64,000 nt of DNA from Euborellia annulipes (taxonomy: Eukaryota > Arthropoda > Insecta > Dermaptera > Anisolabididae): assembly GCA_023213315.1 (NCBI GenBank), contig JAKCPI010015674.1, forward strand, positions 1 through 64,000, read 5' to 3'. The notes under the pieces are model-generated. The model was not told the origin of the DNA. It was given only the letters and a program-made list of their open reading frames with translations, and ran no database searches. How positions within the stretch are numbered: position 1 is the first letter of the stretch; the number at the start of each line of letters is the position of its first letter. This document shows positions 10,919-21,136 of this stretch, piece after piece. A program made the translations under genes and the position numbers.

Positions 10919-11419
10919 TGTGTTCAATTTTAAGCATGAAGGAATTGAGCTACAAGGTTGAAATTTTATATTTAAGTTAAACACCCCCGGACCGGAAAAA
11001 TAAGCTTTTAATCAAAATCGGCCAAAGAGTACTAGTACTTTACTGATGTACTTTTTCAGTTTTTTTCGATTTTCTCAAAATTTGCTCCAACGATTTTTTT
11101 TAAAATTCAAAAATCAATTAATTTTTAGATTCTCTTTAAAATGTATATTCTCATTTTGCAATTGAAATCTTCTGAAGACCACTTTACTCTTGTATTTCAT
11201 AGGGAAGATAGGAGAAATGGTTGCCATGGTAACAAAATATAAATATTTTCCCATACTTATAAATTTTACATCTGAATTCATATGTTCCGTACTGTCATGT
11301 CGGGAACTAAATATATGTCGACAAAAATCTGGTGTGACAAGCACAGAACACAACTTTCGATTACCGAAGGTAAGAGAAAGTTGTGTGCTGTGCGCCAGTC
11401 ACACCAGATTTTTTTTTTT
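10723..11419 (+). mobile_element. Family A element, full-length copy 2
   Basis: Complete plus-oriented copy, from TTTTACTTTCTCTTACC to CACACCAGATTT with a T tail. It carries a long pure (GT)n array at about 10872-10918 at the usual microsatellite position, the conserved core phrases, an intact X-box palindrome, and the 3' hairpin (ACACAACTTTCGATTACCG with its complement). The SINE pair at 11.43 kb follows immediately. Confidence 0.88.
11220..11233 (+). promoter_or_regulatory. Palindromic X-box (RFX site) in family A copy 2
   Basis: The sequence GTTGCCATGGTAAC matches the consensus RFX-factor X-box (GTNRCC, spacer, RGYAAC). It is preserved across most family A copies. Function is not shown by sequence alone. 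Confidence 0.6.
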
Positions 11420-11428
11420 ATAAAAAAA

Positions 11429-11607
11429 CATTCACACTTTTTTCTCATTCACACTCACATTCACACACACATTCACACAGTCTTTTGGCAACTCAGGCCA
11501 TATAAGACTTTTTACGATATCCGTTATTAATAAATATACATATATGTGGTCCAGGCATTCTTATTTAAGCCATTTGGTATTCAATTGGCTTAAATAAAAT
11601 CATCGGA
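11429..11607 (-). mobile_element. tRNA-derived SINE, headless copy (left arm of palindrome)
   Basis: Minus-oriented SINE body and tail. The tail reads CATTCACACTTTTTTCTC on the plus strand, then GTCTTTTGGCAACTCAGG, then the AGGCATTCTTATTTAAGCC hairpin unit. The tRNA-like head is missing: at the position where box B should come, the sequence turns round into the opposite-strand copy at 11618. Confidence 0.75.
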
Positions 11608-11617
11608 CCCCAGGCAG

Positions 11618-11799
11618 TCCGATGATTTTATTTAAGCTGGATACTAAATGGCTTAAATAAGAATGCCTGGGCCCTAATATAGAAAAATTCATAAATAACG
11701 GTTATCGTCTAAAGTCTTAAATGGCCTGAGTTGCCGAAAAGACTGTGTGAGTGTGAGTGTGAATGAGAAAAAAGTGTGAATGTTTAAAAAAAAAAAAAT
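11618..11799 (+). mobile_element. tRNA-derived SINE, headless copy (right arm of palindrome)
   Basis: Plus-oriented partner of the 11429 copy, from TCCGATGATTTTATTTAAG through GCCGAAAAGACTGTGTGA and GTGTGAATGAGAAAAAAG to a poly-A at 11786-11798. The two copies meet head to head across about ten bases (CCCCAGGCAG), making a palindrome about 370 bp long. Confidence 0.78.
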
Positions 11800-11811
11800 T
11801 TAATGAAAAAT

Positions 11812-11888
11812 CCCGCACGCCCCGGGTTTGAACAGGGATCTTCTTTGTAGAAGCCGACACCCTAGCCCATTACACCAGCGAGCCCCCT
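11812..11888 (-). other. tRNA-like sequence (probable SINE head or tRNA pseudogene)
   Basis: On the minus strand this reads GGCTCGCTGGTGTAATGGG (box A-like), then GTTCAAACCCGGG (box B-like), in about 75 bp. The acceptor arm does not pair convincingly and the anticodon stem is ambiguous, so it is unlikely to be a functional tRNA. It may belong to a different SINE from the main family, whose head is not the same. Confidence 0.5.
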
Positions 11889-11889
11889 A

Positions 11890-12958
11890 TTTTAGAAGCT
11901 ATCTATCAAATCCTATATTGCATAAAAATGCACGTTTTAGGTGTTATTGCATGAAATTCAATTTTTTTTGCACGAATTCAGTTTTGTTCTATATATATTT
12001 TTTTTATTTAGATCTTCCACCCTCTCCCAGAGATTTAATTTTGTTCAAGCTAATTTGATCAACTAAATTTTTTTTTCCTTTTATAAAACTACCTTTCTGA
12101 ATTTTTTACCCTCACCTTTGAATTGTACTTCTCCCTCTTATCACAAGATAACATTCTTGTAACCCTCGGGCGTTCTTCCAGCATTATGCAAACACCCTAA
12201 ATCAGCTCTTTGGAATAAATATATTACTACTAGGTTGCGTTTCTAATTTTGTGAATAATTTAATTTTGATTTTAGGTATGATGATTAATTCACGATTCAG
12301 AAGTTTACTGTTTTAATCTGTACGTTTAATTGACTATTCATGCATAATAATAGTAAATATTGATTGAAAAAATATTGAAGAATTCTTATTAAAGTGCTTT
12401 TTCTCATCAGCAATATCGTTGTTTTAATGAAAATTTTAATTATATACTGGTATTACAAAACGTCATTGAAAATATATTTTTTTTTTTATTAACGATATTA
12501 ATTTCATATATAGACCTATATCCAGAAAAAAGTTGGCTTCTTTTATTTTTCAATCATAATTTGAGAAAATATTTTTTAATATAACTCGAAATGATGCATC
12601 CATAGTTTGAAGGCGTTCCGCTATTAAACGGAAAAAGAGCGGAAATAAATCAACAATCTAGGTCGACGATTATTTCAATTTAATCAAAAAGAAATCTTTG
12701 AGAAGATAAATATATTTTATGGTTCCATTTTTTTTAGTAAAGGCAGCCTTTTTTCTCTTTTGCTAGAAAGAGAAATGTTTGCATATTATAATATCAAAAC
12801 ACAGAAAAAATGTAAATATGTAAATAGGTACGTACAATATTATTGAATCACTTAAATTCAATATTTGACAAACAACAGGAATAAAGATATTATCGGAAAT
12901 ATTTTAACCTTGGTGGTATTTTTTTCTGGTGGGGAGATTGAGTCACTGAGCTGAACAT
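11890..12958. other. Gene-free AT-rich stretch
   Basis: AT-rich with T and A runs. No exon-like segment or repeat terminus recognised. Confidence 0.55.
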
Positions 12959-12962
12959 TTAA

Positions 12963-13121
12963 GGGATGTAAGCGGCGTCTAAACATACTTTTAAAAAACT
13001 AGACTATTATAAGGAATTTTTCAATGTGGTTTTTTTTTTTAATGAGTTATATTCATAAGGGATTATTGGAAAAGAGAGTTATAATTTTTTTAATGACTTA
13101 TTAAAAAATTAAGGAAATTAA
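12963..13121 (-). mobile_element. TTAA MITE, family I, truncated copy
   Basis: After TTAA at 12959-12962 this reads GGGATGTAAGCGGCGTCT and then the inverse of the last ~160 bp of the complete copy at 33499-34114, including AAGGAATTTTTCAATG. It is cut off at 13121 where family A copy 3 begins. Confidence 0.65.
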
Positions 13122-13150
13122 TTTTACTTTCTCTTATATGTAGCCTATAT

Positions 13151-13207
<57 letters not shown>

Positions 13208-13347
13208 AAGTATTGTATTCATGTCAAAAATTAGATGTCAAGATTTTGATAGATATACACGTTTTCAGGTCCCATGAATCCAAAAGTGGTTTTCGCGATA
13301 TGGTTTGTCTGTCTGTAGGTGTGTCTGTATCCAATTTTAAGCATGAT
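13122..13347 (+). mobile_element. Family A element, 3'-truncated copy 3
   Basis: Starts TTTTACTTTCTCTTA, contains an expanded (TA)n-(GA)n block at about 13154-13206, and proceeds through the core to the TGTCTGTATCCAATTTTAAG region, where homology is lost. The distal two thirds, including the X-box and 3' hairpin, are missing. Confidence 0.78.
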
Positions 13348-14235
13348 ATGTGCCTATTTGTAAATAATCCAATCTCATTTGTCAGTGTGATGGAATCATT
13401 TCGGTAGTCATTATAAAATTTATTTATGGAGAGCTCATCTACTACAACATATTAAATAGGAATGTATGACGATTACTCTCGCTTCGTTGAATGCCCCGTA
13501 CGGAAAAAATGTGGCAAAAAATATAAGCTTAAAATGTAAGCTAGGTCATATTTTAGGTTATAAGCAAATATATAAGCAAGAATATATAACATTTTAGCGT
13601 TTTATTATAAGTTCAAACTTATAAGCCTAGGCTTATATTTTATATTATAATTCTCAGGATATAATCTTACGCTTATAATTTAAATTATAAATTTTAAAAT
13701 ATAATTTAGGGTTATAATCTATATATAATATAACCCCTTGTCGATGGCGGGGTAATTACCCCTCCTCCCCCCCTTCTTTCTCTGCTATTTTCGCTTTCTT
13801 GATTTATTTTATCTAAAACTCGTAGACATTTACTTTTATAAATTAAAATCTCGAAATTGATAAACGTTTTAAAAATTAAATGATGTTGAATTTTGCATCG
13901 TGATATATCACGATATAAAAATAAGACATAACATTATATGATAAAATATTTTTAGGTTGACAGCTTTATTTGTAGAAACATAATTTTCTGAAAAAATTGA
14001 TTGATTAAAACAATAAATAAAAAAAAAAAAAAAAACAAAAAAAAAAATACAATAATTTAGATAAATACATACCGGTACATACAAACATTTTTCCCAATTC
14101 ATTTTTATAATATAGAGATTATTTTAACGGTTAATTATTCATGAACTTAAGATTTTTTGTGAATCATATCCTTTCCGGGACTCTCCCGAAACACAGACAA
14201 AAAAATTTAGGCCGATATTTTAGAATTCAAAATGT

Positions 14236-14301
14236 AAATAAATAAAAAATCGTAAACATGGGAAAATATTTATATTTTCTTACTATGGCAACTATTTCTC
14301 C
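14236..14301 (-). mobile_element. Family A fragment hit by a SINE
   Basis: ATGGGAAAATATTTATATTT and the X-box-derived TACTATGGCAAC, followed by TATTTCTCC, are recognisable family A core in minus orientation. The remainder resumes for a few bases (CTCCTAATTT) after the SINE at 14584. Confidence 0.6.
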
Positions 14302-14573
14302 CGCCCAAGGGGCTTGGAGTAGTTGGTAGCGTGCCTACCTTCTATACCGAACGACTCGGGTTCGGACCCCAGGCAGTCCGATAATTTTATTTAAGGCATT
14401 TGGATACCAAAATGACTTAAATAAAAATGCCTGGACCCCCCCAATTGATATATTAAAACATACTGATTATCGTAAAAAGTCTTAAATGGCCTCAGTTGCC
14501 GAAAAGACTGTGTGAATGTGAGTGTGAATGAGAAAAAAGTGTGAATGTTTTTTTATAAAAAAAAAAAAAAAAA
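14302..14573 (+). mobile_element. tRNA-derived SINE, full-length copy
   Basis: The head contains GGCTTGGAGTAGTTGGTAGC (box A region) and GGGTTCGGACCCC (box B), the two internal RNA polymerase III promoter blocks. It is followed by the TTTAAGGCATTTGGATACC hairpin region, GCCGAAAAGACTGTGTGA, the GTGTGAATGAGAAAAAAG tail and poly-A. Identical 11-bp duplications ACTATTTCTCC at 14291-14301 and 14574-14584 show LINE-type target-primed insertion. Confidence 0.9.
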
Positions 14574-14975
14574 ACTATTTCTCCTAATTTTTATTTTTTT
14601 CTTATTTTACCGGTTAATTATTAATAAGTACCCTCGTAAGAAACTAAAGAGTCACTGTACTATCATGAATAACAGTTATGTATAATGCAGTCATATTTGC
14701 GAATATAATTACAATTATAATAAAAAATTATATCTTTGGATATACTATAATATAATCCAAAATATAATTTCCGAGACATATAAAAAGTTATATCTATTGG
14801 TTATAATTCAAATTATATCCGATTATAATTTTTCTTATAAGTTAATATATAATTTGAAGAATATAAGTTTCAGGTCATATTTCTGCGTATAAGTGAGGAT
14901 ATAAGCAATTATAAGTGCTTATATTCGCTTATATTTTAGGGCATATACTATTTCCGTACGGGGCGCCACTGCTTC

Positions 14976-15770
14976 TCGCCCTCGCCGAAAATTTTGAACC
15001 CGCCCTCTTTATCCAAATTCTGGGACCTAGATTATAAAATCATGATATTGGTAAGTGAAAAATTATAATTAAAAAATTTTTTTCCCGCTTCAGAAATGGA
15101 AAGAGGCTTAAGTTTGAAGTTTCAGTCATTCACATCAATAGACATTTTTCTAAATCTCAATATTATTATATATGGAAAAAAAAATGTTAAAAAATATAGA
15201 GGGCTAGGGTTTTATTTTTTATCTAATACTTACAGAAGGGAAAAAAGACAAATTCAAAAGATCGTGTTATTTCAATGAGAACGATATTTTCCTATAAAAT
15301 ATTAAATAAATCTGCCTATAAAATGAAACTTTCTCTTTCTATATATAAAAATAAATATTAACTAAATTCAAGAATCAACATAAAATACAAATAATCATTT
15401 GTATTCAAAAAAAAAAAAAAAAAAAAAAAAAAATTCCCTCGTATATTTAAAGAGTGGTCAAAAGAGAAATGGAGTTTTAAATCGAAAGTGAGTGAACTCA
15501 ACGAAAAATTCAATCCCTCGCCTCGGCAAGTTTTTCGTTATTTTAATTATAAAGCGGGGATTAATGTAATATTATAAACCGTCATAAAACCTCATTAAAT
15601 ATGCTGTTTGAATTTAGAGTTTTGCAAACGAGTAGAATAAATTACTAGAAAAATTGTGTTATTTTCTTTTTGACAGATATGGATTTAAATTGAATATATA
15701 AAAAAAAAAAAACAAATAATTTAATTGTGATAGAAATTTAACTTTATTGGATTATTACATAACCTAGTAA
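14976..15770. other. Gene-free stretch with poly-A run
   Basis: Begins with GC-richer sequence (CTCGCCCTCGCC) at 14973-15030, then AT-rich DNA. A run of about 25 A lies at 15409-15432 and a shorter one at 15701-15712. No retroposed body was recognised next to either. Confidence 0.5.
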
Positions 15771-16350
15771 TTTTTACTTTCTCTTTATATATAAAAAGTA
15801 GTGGATTGTCAAAAATTCGATGTCGAGATTTTGATGGATATACACGTTTTGAGGTCCCCTGAGCCCAAAAAAGTGGTTTTTGTAACATGGTCTATCTGTC
15901 GGTCTGTGTTCATTTTTTAAATTTATTTATTCCCTCCATAAGCCAGAGGTCATTGGACTATGTTCAATTTAAAGCAAGAAATAATTGAAGTTTTTTTATA
16001 TTTAAGAATAATTATATAGGAAATTTTATATTTAAATTGATGTGATTTTTCAGTTTTTTTCGATTTTCTCAAAATTTGCTCCAACGATTTTGAATAAAAT
16101 TCAAAAATCAATTATTTTTTAGATGCCCTTTAAAATGTATATTCTCATTTTGCCCTTGAAATCTTATGAAGACCACAGTTGCCATGGTAACAAAATATAA
16201 ATATTTTTCTGTTTATAAATTTTACAACTTCAAATTAAAAAGTACCATACTATTGGACACTATATTTCGACTCAAAAAATCCTATGTGATAAGCACAAAA
16301 CACAACTTTCGATTACCGAAGGTGCTGTGCGACTAGTCACACCATATTTT
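15771..16350 (+). mobile_element. Family A element, copy 4 with internal deletion
   Basis: Starts TTTTTACTTTCTC and ends GTCACACCATATTTT. The GT microsatellite is almost absent. A short foreign insertion (about 15910-15960) follows GGTCTGTGTTC, and the stretch before the X-box is shortened. The X-box is intact. The 3' hairpin lacks its second arm segment, so this copy is decayed. Confidence 0.78.
16178..16191 (+). promoter_or_regulatory. Palindromic X-box (RFX site) in family A copy 4
   Basis: GTTGCCATGGTAAC is intact although the surrounding copy is otherwise degraded. Confidence 0.55.
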
Positions 16351-16384
16351 ATGCGCTCTCTATTTTCTTAAATAGTATTATTAT

Positions 16385-16500
16385 ATCGATAACCACCGTG
16401 GTAGGTTCCATACTCTGGTCTTCCATCCAAGATTCCGCAGTGCTTGGCATTGCTTTACTGTGGTGGCTGATGCTATAATCTTTTGCCAGACCCTCCAGTC
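16385..16500 (-). mobile_element. 5S rRNA-derived fragment (SINE3-like or pseudogene)
   Basis: On the minus strand it reads AAGCAATGCCAAGCACTG, then CTTGGATGGAAGACC, then GTATGGAACC and CACGGTGG. These follow the order of the 5S rRNA internal promoter and 3' half (AAGCAACGCC, CTTGGATGGGAGACC, GGGAAxACC). The 5' half is not recognisable, so it is not a working 5S gene. Similar pieces occur at 23.2, 32.3 and 61.8 kb. Confidence 0.55.
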
Positions 16501-16789
16501 AGTTTAACATAGTATCAGCATCAATGATCATACTTTCCATTTCCTTGTGTATTTTTCCATGGATCAAGAGTATATGCTTCGTTTCGCGTCCTGAGCGATA
16601 TAAATGGGCCATGAGAGTGAATACTTTTTTGATTAAAATAAGAAGAATGGAAGCTATTTTTCCAAATGAAGGAGAGTGATATATTGAGTGTCCTATTATT
16701 AAAAAAAAAAAAAAAAGGAAGTAATTAATAAGAACGTTTTTAGTATTAATGCAATTTTTCTCAATCGTCCGATGTGATTGATTGATAGA

Positions 16790-17075
16790 GTATTGTTAAT
16801 TCGAAGGCAGACGACTAGGGTTGATAAGGGCCCAGGCGAGGCAAACACTCATCCATCACCTGGCTCACCTGTCCATCGTGACCACCCCGCTGTATCCGAC
16901 ACACACCATCATTCCCTTGGCAACAAATTAACATCAACAGAGGCCTGGTCCTTTAGAGGGCACAAATAAAGCCTGCTACAAGTCGATTAAGAAAATGAAT
17001 TCAGATGCCAATAATGTCTTAAAAAACAAAGTCTGGAAGCGATCCCCTTTCCAAGTCGCGAGGAAGGTAGGCTAT
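16790..17075. other. GC-richer unique island, unassigned
   Basis: About 50% GC in AT-rich surroundings, with CACCTGGCTCACCTGTCC (two CACCTG E-box words) and CCAAGTCGCGAGGAAG just before a GTAGGC that could be a splice donor. A 63-codon frame (16778-16969) resembles no protein I know. It could be a non-coding exon or promoter, or a worn repeat. Confidence 0.3.
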
Positions 17076-17164
17076 TTAAGTAAAGTGAATATTTTATTAT
17101 ACAAGTATATCATCAAACCAAGCTAGAGTATTAATTTATTTACCCTTCTTTTTGAATCGGATCG

Positions 17165-17213
17165 GTTAACACTCGACACTTTTTTCCCATTCGCACTCAC
17201 ATTCACATACACA
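17165..17213 (-). mobile_element. SINE tail fragment
   Basis: CACTTTTTTCCCATTCGCAC and the following CACATTCACATACACA correspond to the inverted tail of the tRNA-derived SINE. It is cut by the hAT element that begins at 17214. Confidence 0.6.
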
Positions 17214-17579
17214 AAGTAGCGTAGCCGAGGATTTCTGCTTGGGGGGGGGGGCCCAACATTTTTATTACCCCCCCCCTTCTCCAAGAAACTTCAAGTGGAG
17301 AATTTCTTTTTATAGATAATATAATAATTATAAGATGAAAAACAAATAAAAAAAATTTGTTTTTCTTGAAATAAAAAATAATTTTAATACAAAATTCGTA
17401 AATATTAGAGATTTTTTCAATTATTTATAAGTTTTTTGTTAGTTTTTAGAATTTATGAGAGCTAATAAAATAATTATTTAAAAAAAAAAATCATTAGGGA
17501 AAACATTAGGTATTTTTTTGTTTTGGAGAAGGCTTTGGGGGGGGGGCGGCCCCCCTGGGCCCCCCTGAATACGCCACTG
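17214..17579. mobile_element. hAT-type MITE with 8-bp target duplication
   Basis: The left end AAGTAGCGTAGCC and the right end (inverted CAGTGGCGTATTCAGG) form an imperfect inverted repeat of CAGTGGCGTA type. Identical 8-bp flanks CATACACA lie at 17206-17213 and 17580-17587. G/C runs lie just inside both ends. No ORF is related to a transposase. The target is a SINE tail. Confidence 0.82.
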
Positions 17580-17594
17580 CATACACACATATTA

Positions 17595-17872
17595 CATGGA
17601 TTAATTTTAAAGTGGTAACCGTTGGCTCTAGTTGAAACATTATGCTTTAATAGGAGAATTAAATTCACAAGGTTTTCTGTTTCAATAATATATTAATTTG
17701 ATATTAACACTTTATAAGTATTTCGACACCATATGTGTCATCTTCAGAAGCGAATTACATACATGAAGATGTCACATATGTTGTCGAAATAAGTATAAAG
17801 TGTTAATATCAAATTAATATATTATTGAAACAGAAAATCTTGTGAATTTAATTCTTCTATTAAAATATATAT
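17595..17872. mobile_element. Penelope-like LTR palindrome 1
   Basis: Two inverted arms (17665-17747 and 17757-17852) share TTCAATAATATATTAATTTG and ATTAACACTTTAT and meet at a hammerhead-like core on each arm. This head-to-head arrangement is typical of Penelope-like element (PLE) terminal repeats. The outer left part (17598-17665) reappears inverted at 18300-18390. No reverse transcriptase or GIY-YIG coding sequence is present. Confidence 0.5.
17720..17747 (-). ncRNA. Hammerhead-ribozyme-like core (PLE LTR 1)
   Basis: On the minus strand the order is CTGAAGA, one T, a 5-bp stem GACAC/GTGTC around an ATATG loop, then GAAAT. This matches the hammerhead pattern CUGANGA, stem II, GAAA, with one extra base before stem II. 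Hammerhead motifs are established features of PLE terminal repeats. A degenerate copy is at 17763-17791 on the plus strand. Confidence 0.5.
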
Positions 17873-17873
17873 T

Positions 17874-18003
17874 GTAGTTCAGGCATTTTTATTTAAGCCA
17901 TCTGGTATCCAAATTATCGGATTATCGGACTGCCTGGGATCCGAACCCTCGATCCTTGGTATACAAGGCAGGCGCCCTACCATATACACCAAGCCCGAGG
18001 GCT
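17874..18003 (-). mobile_element. tRNA-derived SINE, head and middle
   Basis: Minus-oriented: the inverted sequence gives GCCCTCGGGCTTGGTGTA, box B GGGTTCGGATCCCAGGCAG, and the TTTAAGCCATCTGG region. The tail part is missing or separated from the fragment at 17165 by later insertions. Confidence 0.72.
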
Positions 18004-18299
18004 TTTTATATTTTGATTTTAAATTATTTTTTCTGATTATCCTAATCTCATTTACAATTTCCTAATTAGACAACAGCTGAGACAAATACCTCTAGAATAT
18101 GTACTTATTGCTCCAAATATGCATTCATATGCACAATGGGATTAGTTTAAGTGGTTCCTGCGACTAAATAAGAAAAAGGATAGGAATAGAAATTGAATAT
18201 TGCATTACCTTATATGTAAAACCCTCAAAGTGCACTTTTGGTTGTTTCACTAAAGGCCTATATTATGTCCCTACTAATAGAATATTAAAGTAGAGATAT

Positions 18300-18390
18300 A
18301 ATCAGAGAATTGAATTCAAGTGTTTAATTCTCTGATTAAATCATAATGTTTCAACCTGAGCCAACGGTTACTATTTTAAAATTAATAAAG
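18300..18390 (-). mobile_element. PLE LTR 1, outlying inverted segment
   Basis: CATAATGTTTCAACCTGAGC and CAACGGTTACTATTTTAAAA are the inverse of 17598-17650, differing at a few bases. It extends the palindrome at 17.7 kb and indicates a second, rearranged terminal-repeat copy. Confidence 0.5.
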
Positions 18391-19127
18391 AGATATTTTT
18401 TTAACAAAAAAACTTAATTCAAAACAGAGATAACAACTATTAATTTTTCTTAAATGCCTTTTGAGCATGAATAATGAAATCAAAAAATTTAATTTAAAGA
18501 AATGTATAGGGAGCATTTCAAAAATATATTTTTATAGATTTGTGCGTATATAAAGTCAAAGAGAGAGAGAAAGATTAATTTTATATCTTCAAAGGGTTGT
18601 AATAAAACTTTTATTATAAAACAATAACAAATAAGGGGTGGATAGAAGACTTGAAACGTTTAAATTTAACTTGTATTTTATTTTCCATTTTATTGAAAAG
18701 ATAAAATTAAATATGCAACTTTGATATTTTTATTTGTTTGATTCAAACAAATATGCGCATATTTTGAGAGTTTTCATTGCATATTTTTGAATAATCAAGC
18801 TATTATTATCTAATCGAAAGAGCGTTCTAGCGTGTATAACGTTTCAAGCTCAATAGAAATATGGCGATTGAACAAAGTGAACTGACAATGTCTCTAGGAA
18901 AAAAAGAAATTTGAAGTTAAAAATTTCTTTCTTTTGATATTAATTTGATTGAATGTTTTTCTAAAATGGGAGTTTTGGAAAAAAAAAATCCAACATTGAA
19001 TTTATTCGAGTGAAATTTTGTAAATAAGAGGGAGGGAATTCTAACCTTGATATGAATCTAAAATTGATATGAAGTGCAAGCAGAATTAAATTGACCCAAG
19101 TTGAATCGATTTCAAGAAAAAAAAGCA
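18391..19127. other. Gene-free AT-rich stretch
   Basis: AT-rich with a short GA run at 18560-18572. Nothing else recognised. Confidence 0.55.
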
Positions 19128-19402
19128 AACGGGAGGGATCGTGGGATCCCCGCCAGGAATGAAGTTCCTCACGCCTTTTTTTTCAACTGCGAATATAATT
19201 TGATATAAATATTATTTAACAAAGAAAGAGATAGAAAAAAAGAGAATTCTCTAGAGCTGGTGTGGGGGGAGGGGTAGGAGTGGCCTTCCCTTCCTCCGCC
19301 GGCGCTCGGGCGGTGTAACGCATTTTTGTTACTGCTGCTTTTTGTTACGTTTTCTGCTAAGCCTCGTAAAAGAACTTCGTTTCTAAAAATCTTTTGAAAC
19401 AC
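19128..19402 (-). mobile_element. Dispersed repeat, family E copy 1
   Basis: The inverse of this block aligns along its length with 52285-52597. Both have GAACGAAGTTCTTT-like starts, a GTAACAAAAA region, an AAATGCGTT word, a CGGCGGAGGA block, an AATAATATTT/AAATTATATTC region and an AAAGGCGTGAGGAACTTC end. A frame in both encodes a similar peptide (IKLYSQLKK versus IKLYSELKK). The family is unassigned; length and mixed GC suggest a SINE or a piece of a larger element. Confidence 0.55.
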
Positions 19403-19441
19403 GCTTGTGAGGTCACAGGAAATAAATCTCTATATCTTCTT

Positions 19442-19485
19442 CTTCTTTCCTAGCCCTATTCCCTCAGTGCGGGGTCGGAGTAATG
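19442..19485 (+). repeat. Short dispersed repeat N, copy 1
   Basis: CTTTCCTAGCCCTATTCCCT followed by CAGTGCGGGGTCGG matches 23746-23788 with few differences. It looks like a conserved piece of a retroelement untranslated region; the family is not known to me. Confidence 0.5.
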
Positions 19486-19489
19486 TTTT

Positions 19490-20770
19490 TTTTTATAATA
19501 GAAAGAAATCTCTATATACTAATAACAAAACTAATAGTATAGGCCTAATCACTTTCAGAAAATAATATAGATCATGTAAGCAAAAGTAAATTATATGCAG
19601 AAAAAGAGTCAAGAAGCTGGCACGTAACCTGGGGGAGGGGGCTTCAATCTCCCTTCTGAAATGAATTCATTTTCCAAATGCTAAAATTTTTTTGCATATT
19701 CCATTCGAGTATATTTTGAATTCCGTTCATTAATGAGACATCACCCCAAAGTTGTTTAATCTAAATAAATGCCATTGAACAAAATTATAATAGGGCCTCC
19801 CCGATTTTTCAAAATTTTTTAACTCCATCCCTCTCGAAAAACGGGTTGGGTCTGTTAAAGAGAAAAAAAAAGGTGAGCAAAAATAATTTATTTAGTTCAG
19901 GGACAAATCCCACACATTGAGATCTCCGCCTTGAGATTAGGCAACCTTTCTGTCAAAAAACCTTAGTAGATTAAAAACTTGTATCATTTCTACTCGATAT
20001 TGCTTGTTATCATCATCAAAATTACTGTAATTAAAAAAAAAAAGAGGACGCTTTTTTAACCAACTTAAATGAAGATTTGAAAAATAAATAAAAATTTCAT
20101 ATTAGAATTTTTTTTTTTATATGCAAGAAAAATCTGAGTAAAAGAGAGAGGAATGCTTTGAGTTTTTTTTTTTTTTTTTAGTTCATTTTCGTTTTAAATA
20201 AAGTTGAGCAATTTAGATAATAAATTGAATTGCTTTTAAATTTCTTGAAATTAAATTCCTAATTCAAACATTAATGAATCAAAAAAGTAAGGGATTATCT
20301 ACTCGAATAGCAAACAGATTCCCTTGCTTGTTAGTCGGATTGGAAGGAAAATAAAAACGAGCTCACTTTTGGCATTTCAAATTGGTGAATTCATCTTGTT
20401 TTTTTATTTTTTTTATATTAAAATAATATACCTATAGATAAATATCTTGGAAGAGAAGATTGAATTATGAGAAGTACAAGTTTACTTGACAATCTAGAAT
20501 TATTTTTTTCAGTTTAAATTAATTTAATTGGAATGAAATGAAATCTTTCTTGAAGAAAAATGATTGGAATATATGGCCCAATGAAATGAATTAAAATTTT
20601 ATTGTTCTGAATAAAGCTGATTTGAGGGAGGGGGTAACATTTTTTCCAATATTTCAAAAATAAATATTATTTGACCAAATGTAATAAATCATATAATTAC
20701 CAATTGGCATTTAAATACTCGGTGAAATTTTAATTTTTAAATTTTAAATGTTTTAAATTAAAAAAGTTCT
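19490..20770. other. Gene-free AT-rich stretch
   Basis: AT-rich, with A/T runs at 20031-20042 and 20165-20179. No exon or repeat end recognised apart from G-run remnants (19630-19642, 20625-20632). Confidence 0.5.
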
Positions 20771-20781
20771 AAGATTAAGGG

Positions 20782-20964
20782 CATTTGGATACCAGATGGC
20801 TTAAATAGAAATGCCTGAACCCCAAATTGATTTATTAATTACAACGGTTATCGTCAAAGTCTTATATGGCCTAAGTTGCCGAAAAGACTGTGTGAATGTG
20901 TGTGTGAGTGTGAGTGTGAATGAGAAAAAAGTGTGAATGTTTTTTTAATTAAAAAAAAAAAAAG
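20782..20964 (+). mobile_element. tRNA-derived SINE, 5'-truncated copy
   Basis: Starts within the body at CATTTGGATACCAGATGGC and runs through GCCGAAAAGACTGTGTGA and the GTGAATGAGAAAAAAG tail to poly-A. Flanking 9-bp duplications GATTAAGGG (20773-20781 and 20965-20973) show that it inserted as a truncated copy. The target is the very end of TTAA MITE family I copy 1, so the TTAAGGG end is duplicated. Confidence 0.85.
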
Positions 20965-21136
20965 GATTAAGGGGCCTCGGGAGCGAAGTGGTTACGCATG
21001 TTTTTCCTGCTAAGATGGCGTTGTGTGTCATAAAAAGTATGCCCAAATATCAAGTAATTCAAAAATTTGCCAAGAGATGTTAAAATGGTAGCTAATAATA
21101 TTTAATGCATTTGGTATCTTTTAACAATAAATACCT

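Larger units (their letters stand above)
13493..14971. mobile_element. DNA transposon L with GCCCCGTACGG ends (nested)
   Basis: The left end GCCCCGTACGGAAAAAA and the right end, inverted, GCCCCGTACGGAAATAG define a terminal inverted repeat that continues for about 40 bp. The right end extends to a CAGTGGCG-type hAT terminus; TCTCGC lies next to both ends, suggesting a partial 8-bp duplication. The subterminal regions (13530-13735 and 14690-14950) consist of degenerate repeats of TATAAGC and TTATAA words. A family A fragment and a SINE lie in the middle. Confidence 0.6.

Noticed and set aside
11812..11888. Functional tRNA gene
   Set aside because: Boxes A and B are recognisable, but the acceptor arm does not pair and the anticodon stem is unclear. 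A SINE head or pseudogene fits better.
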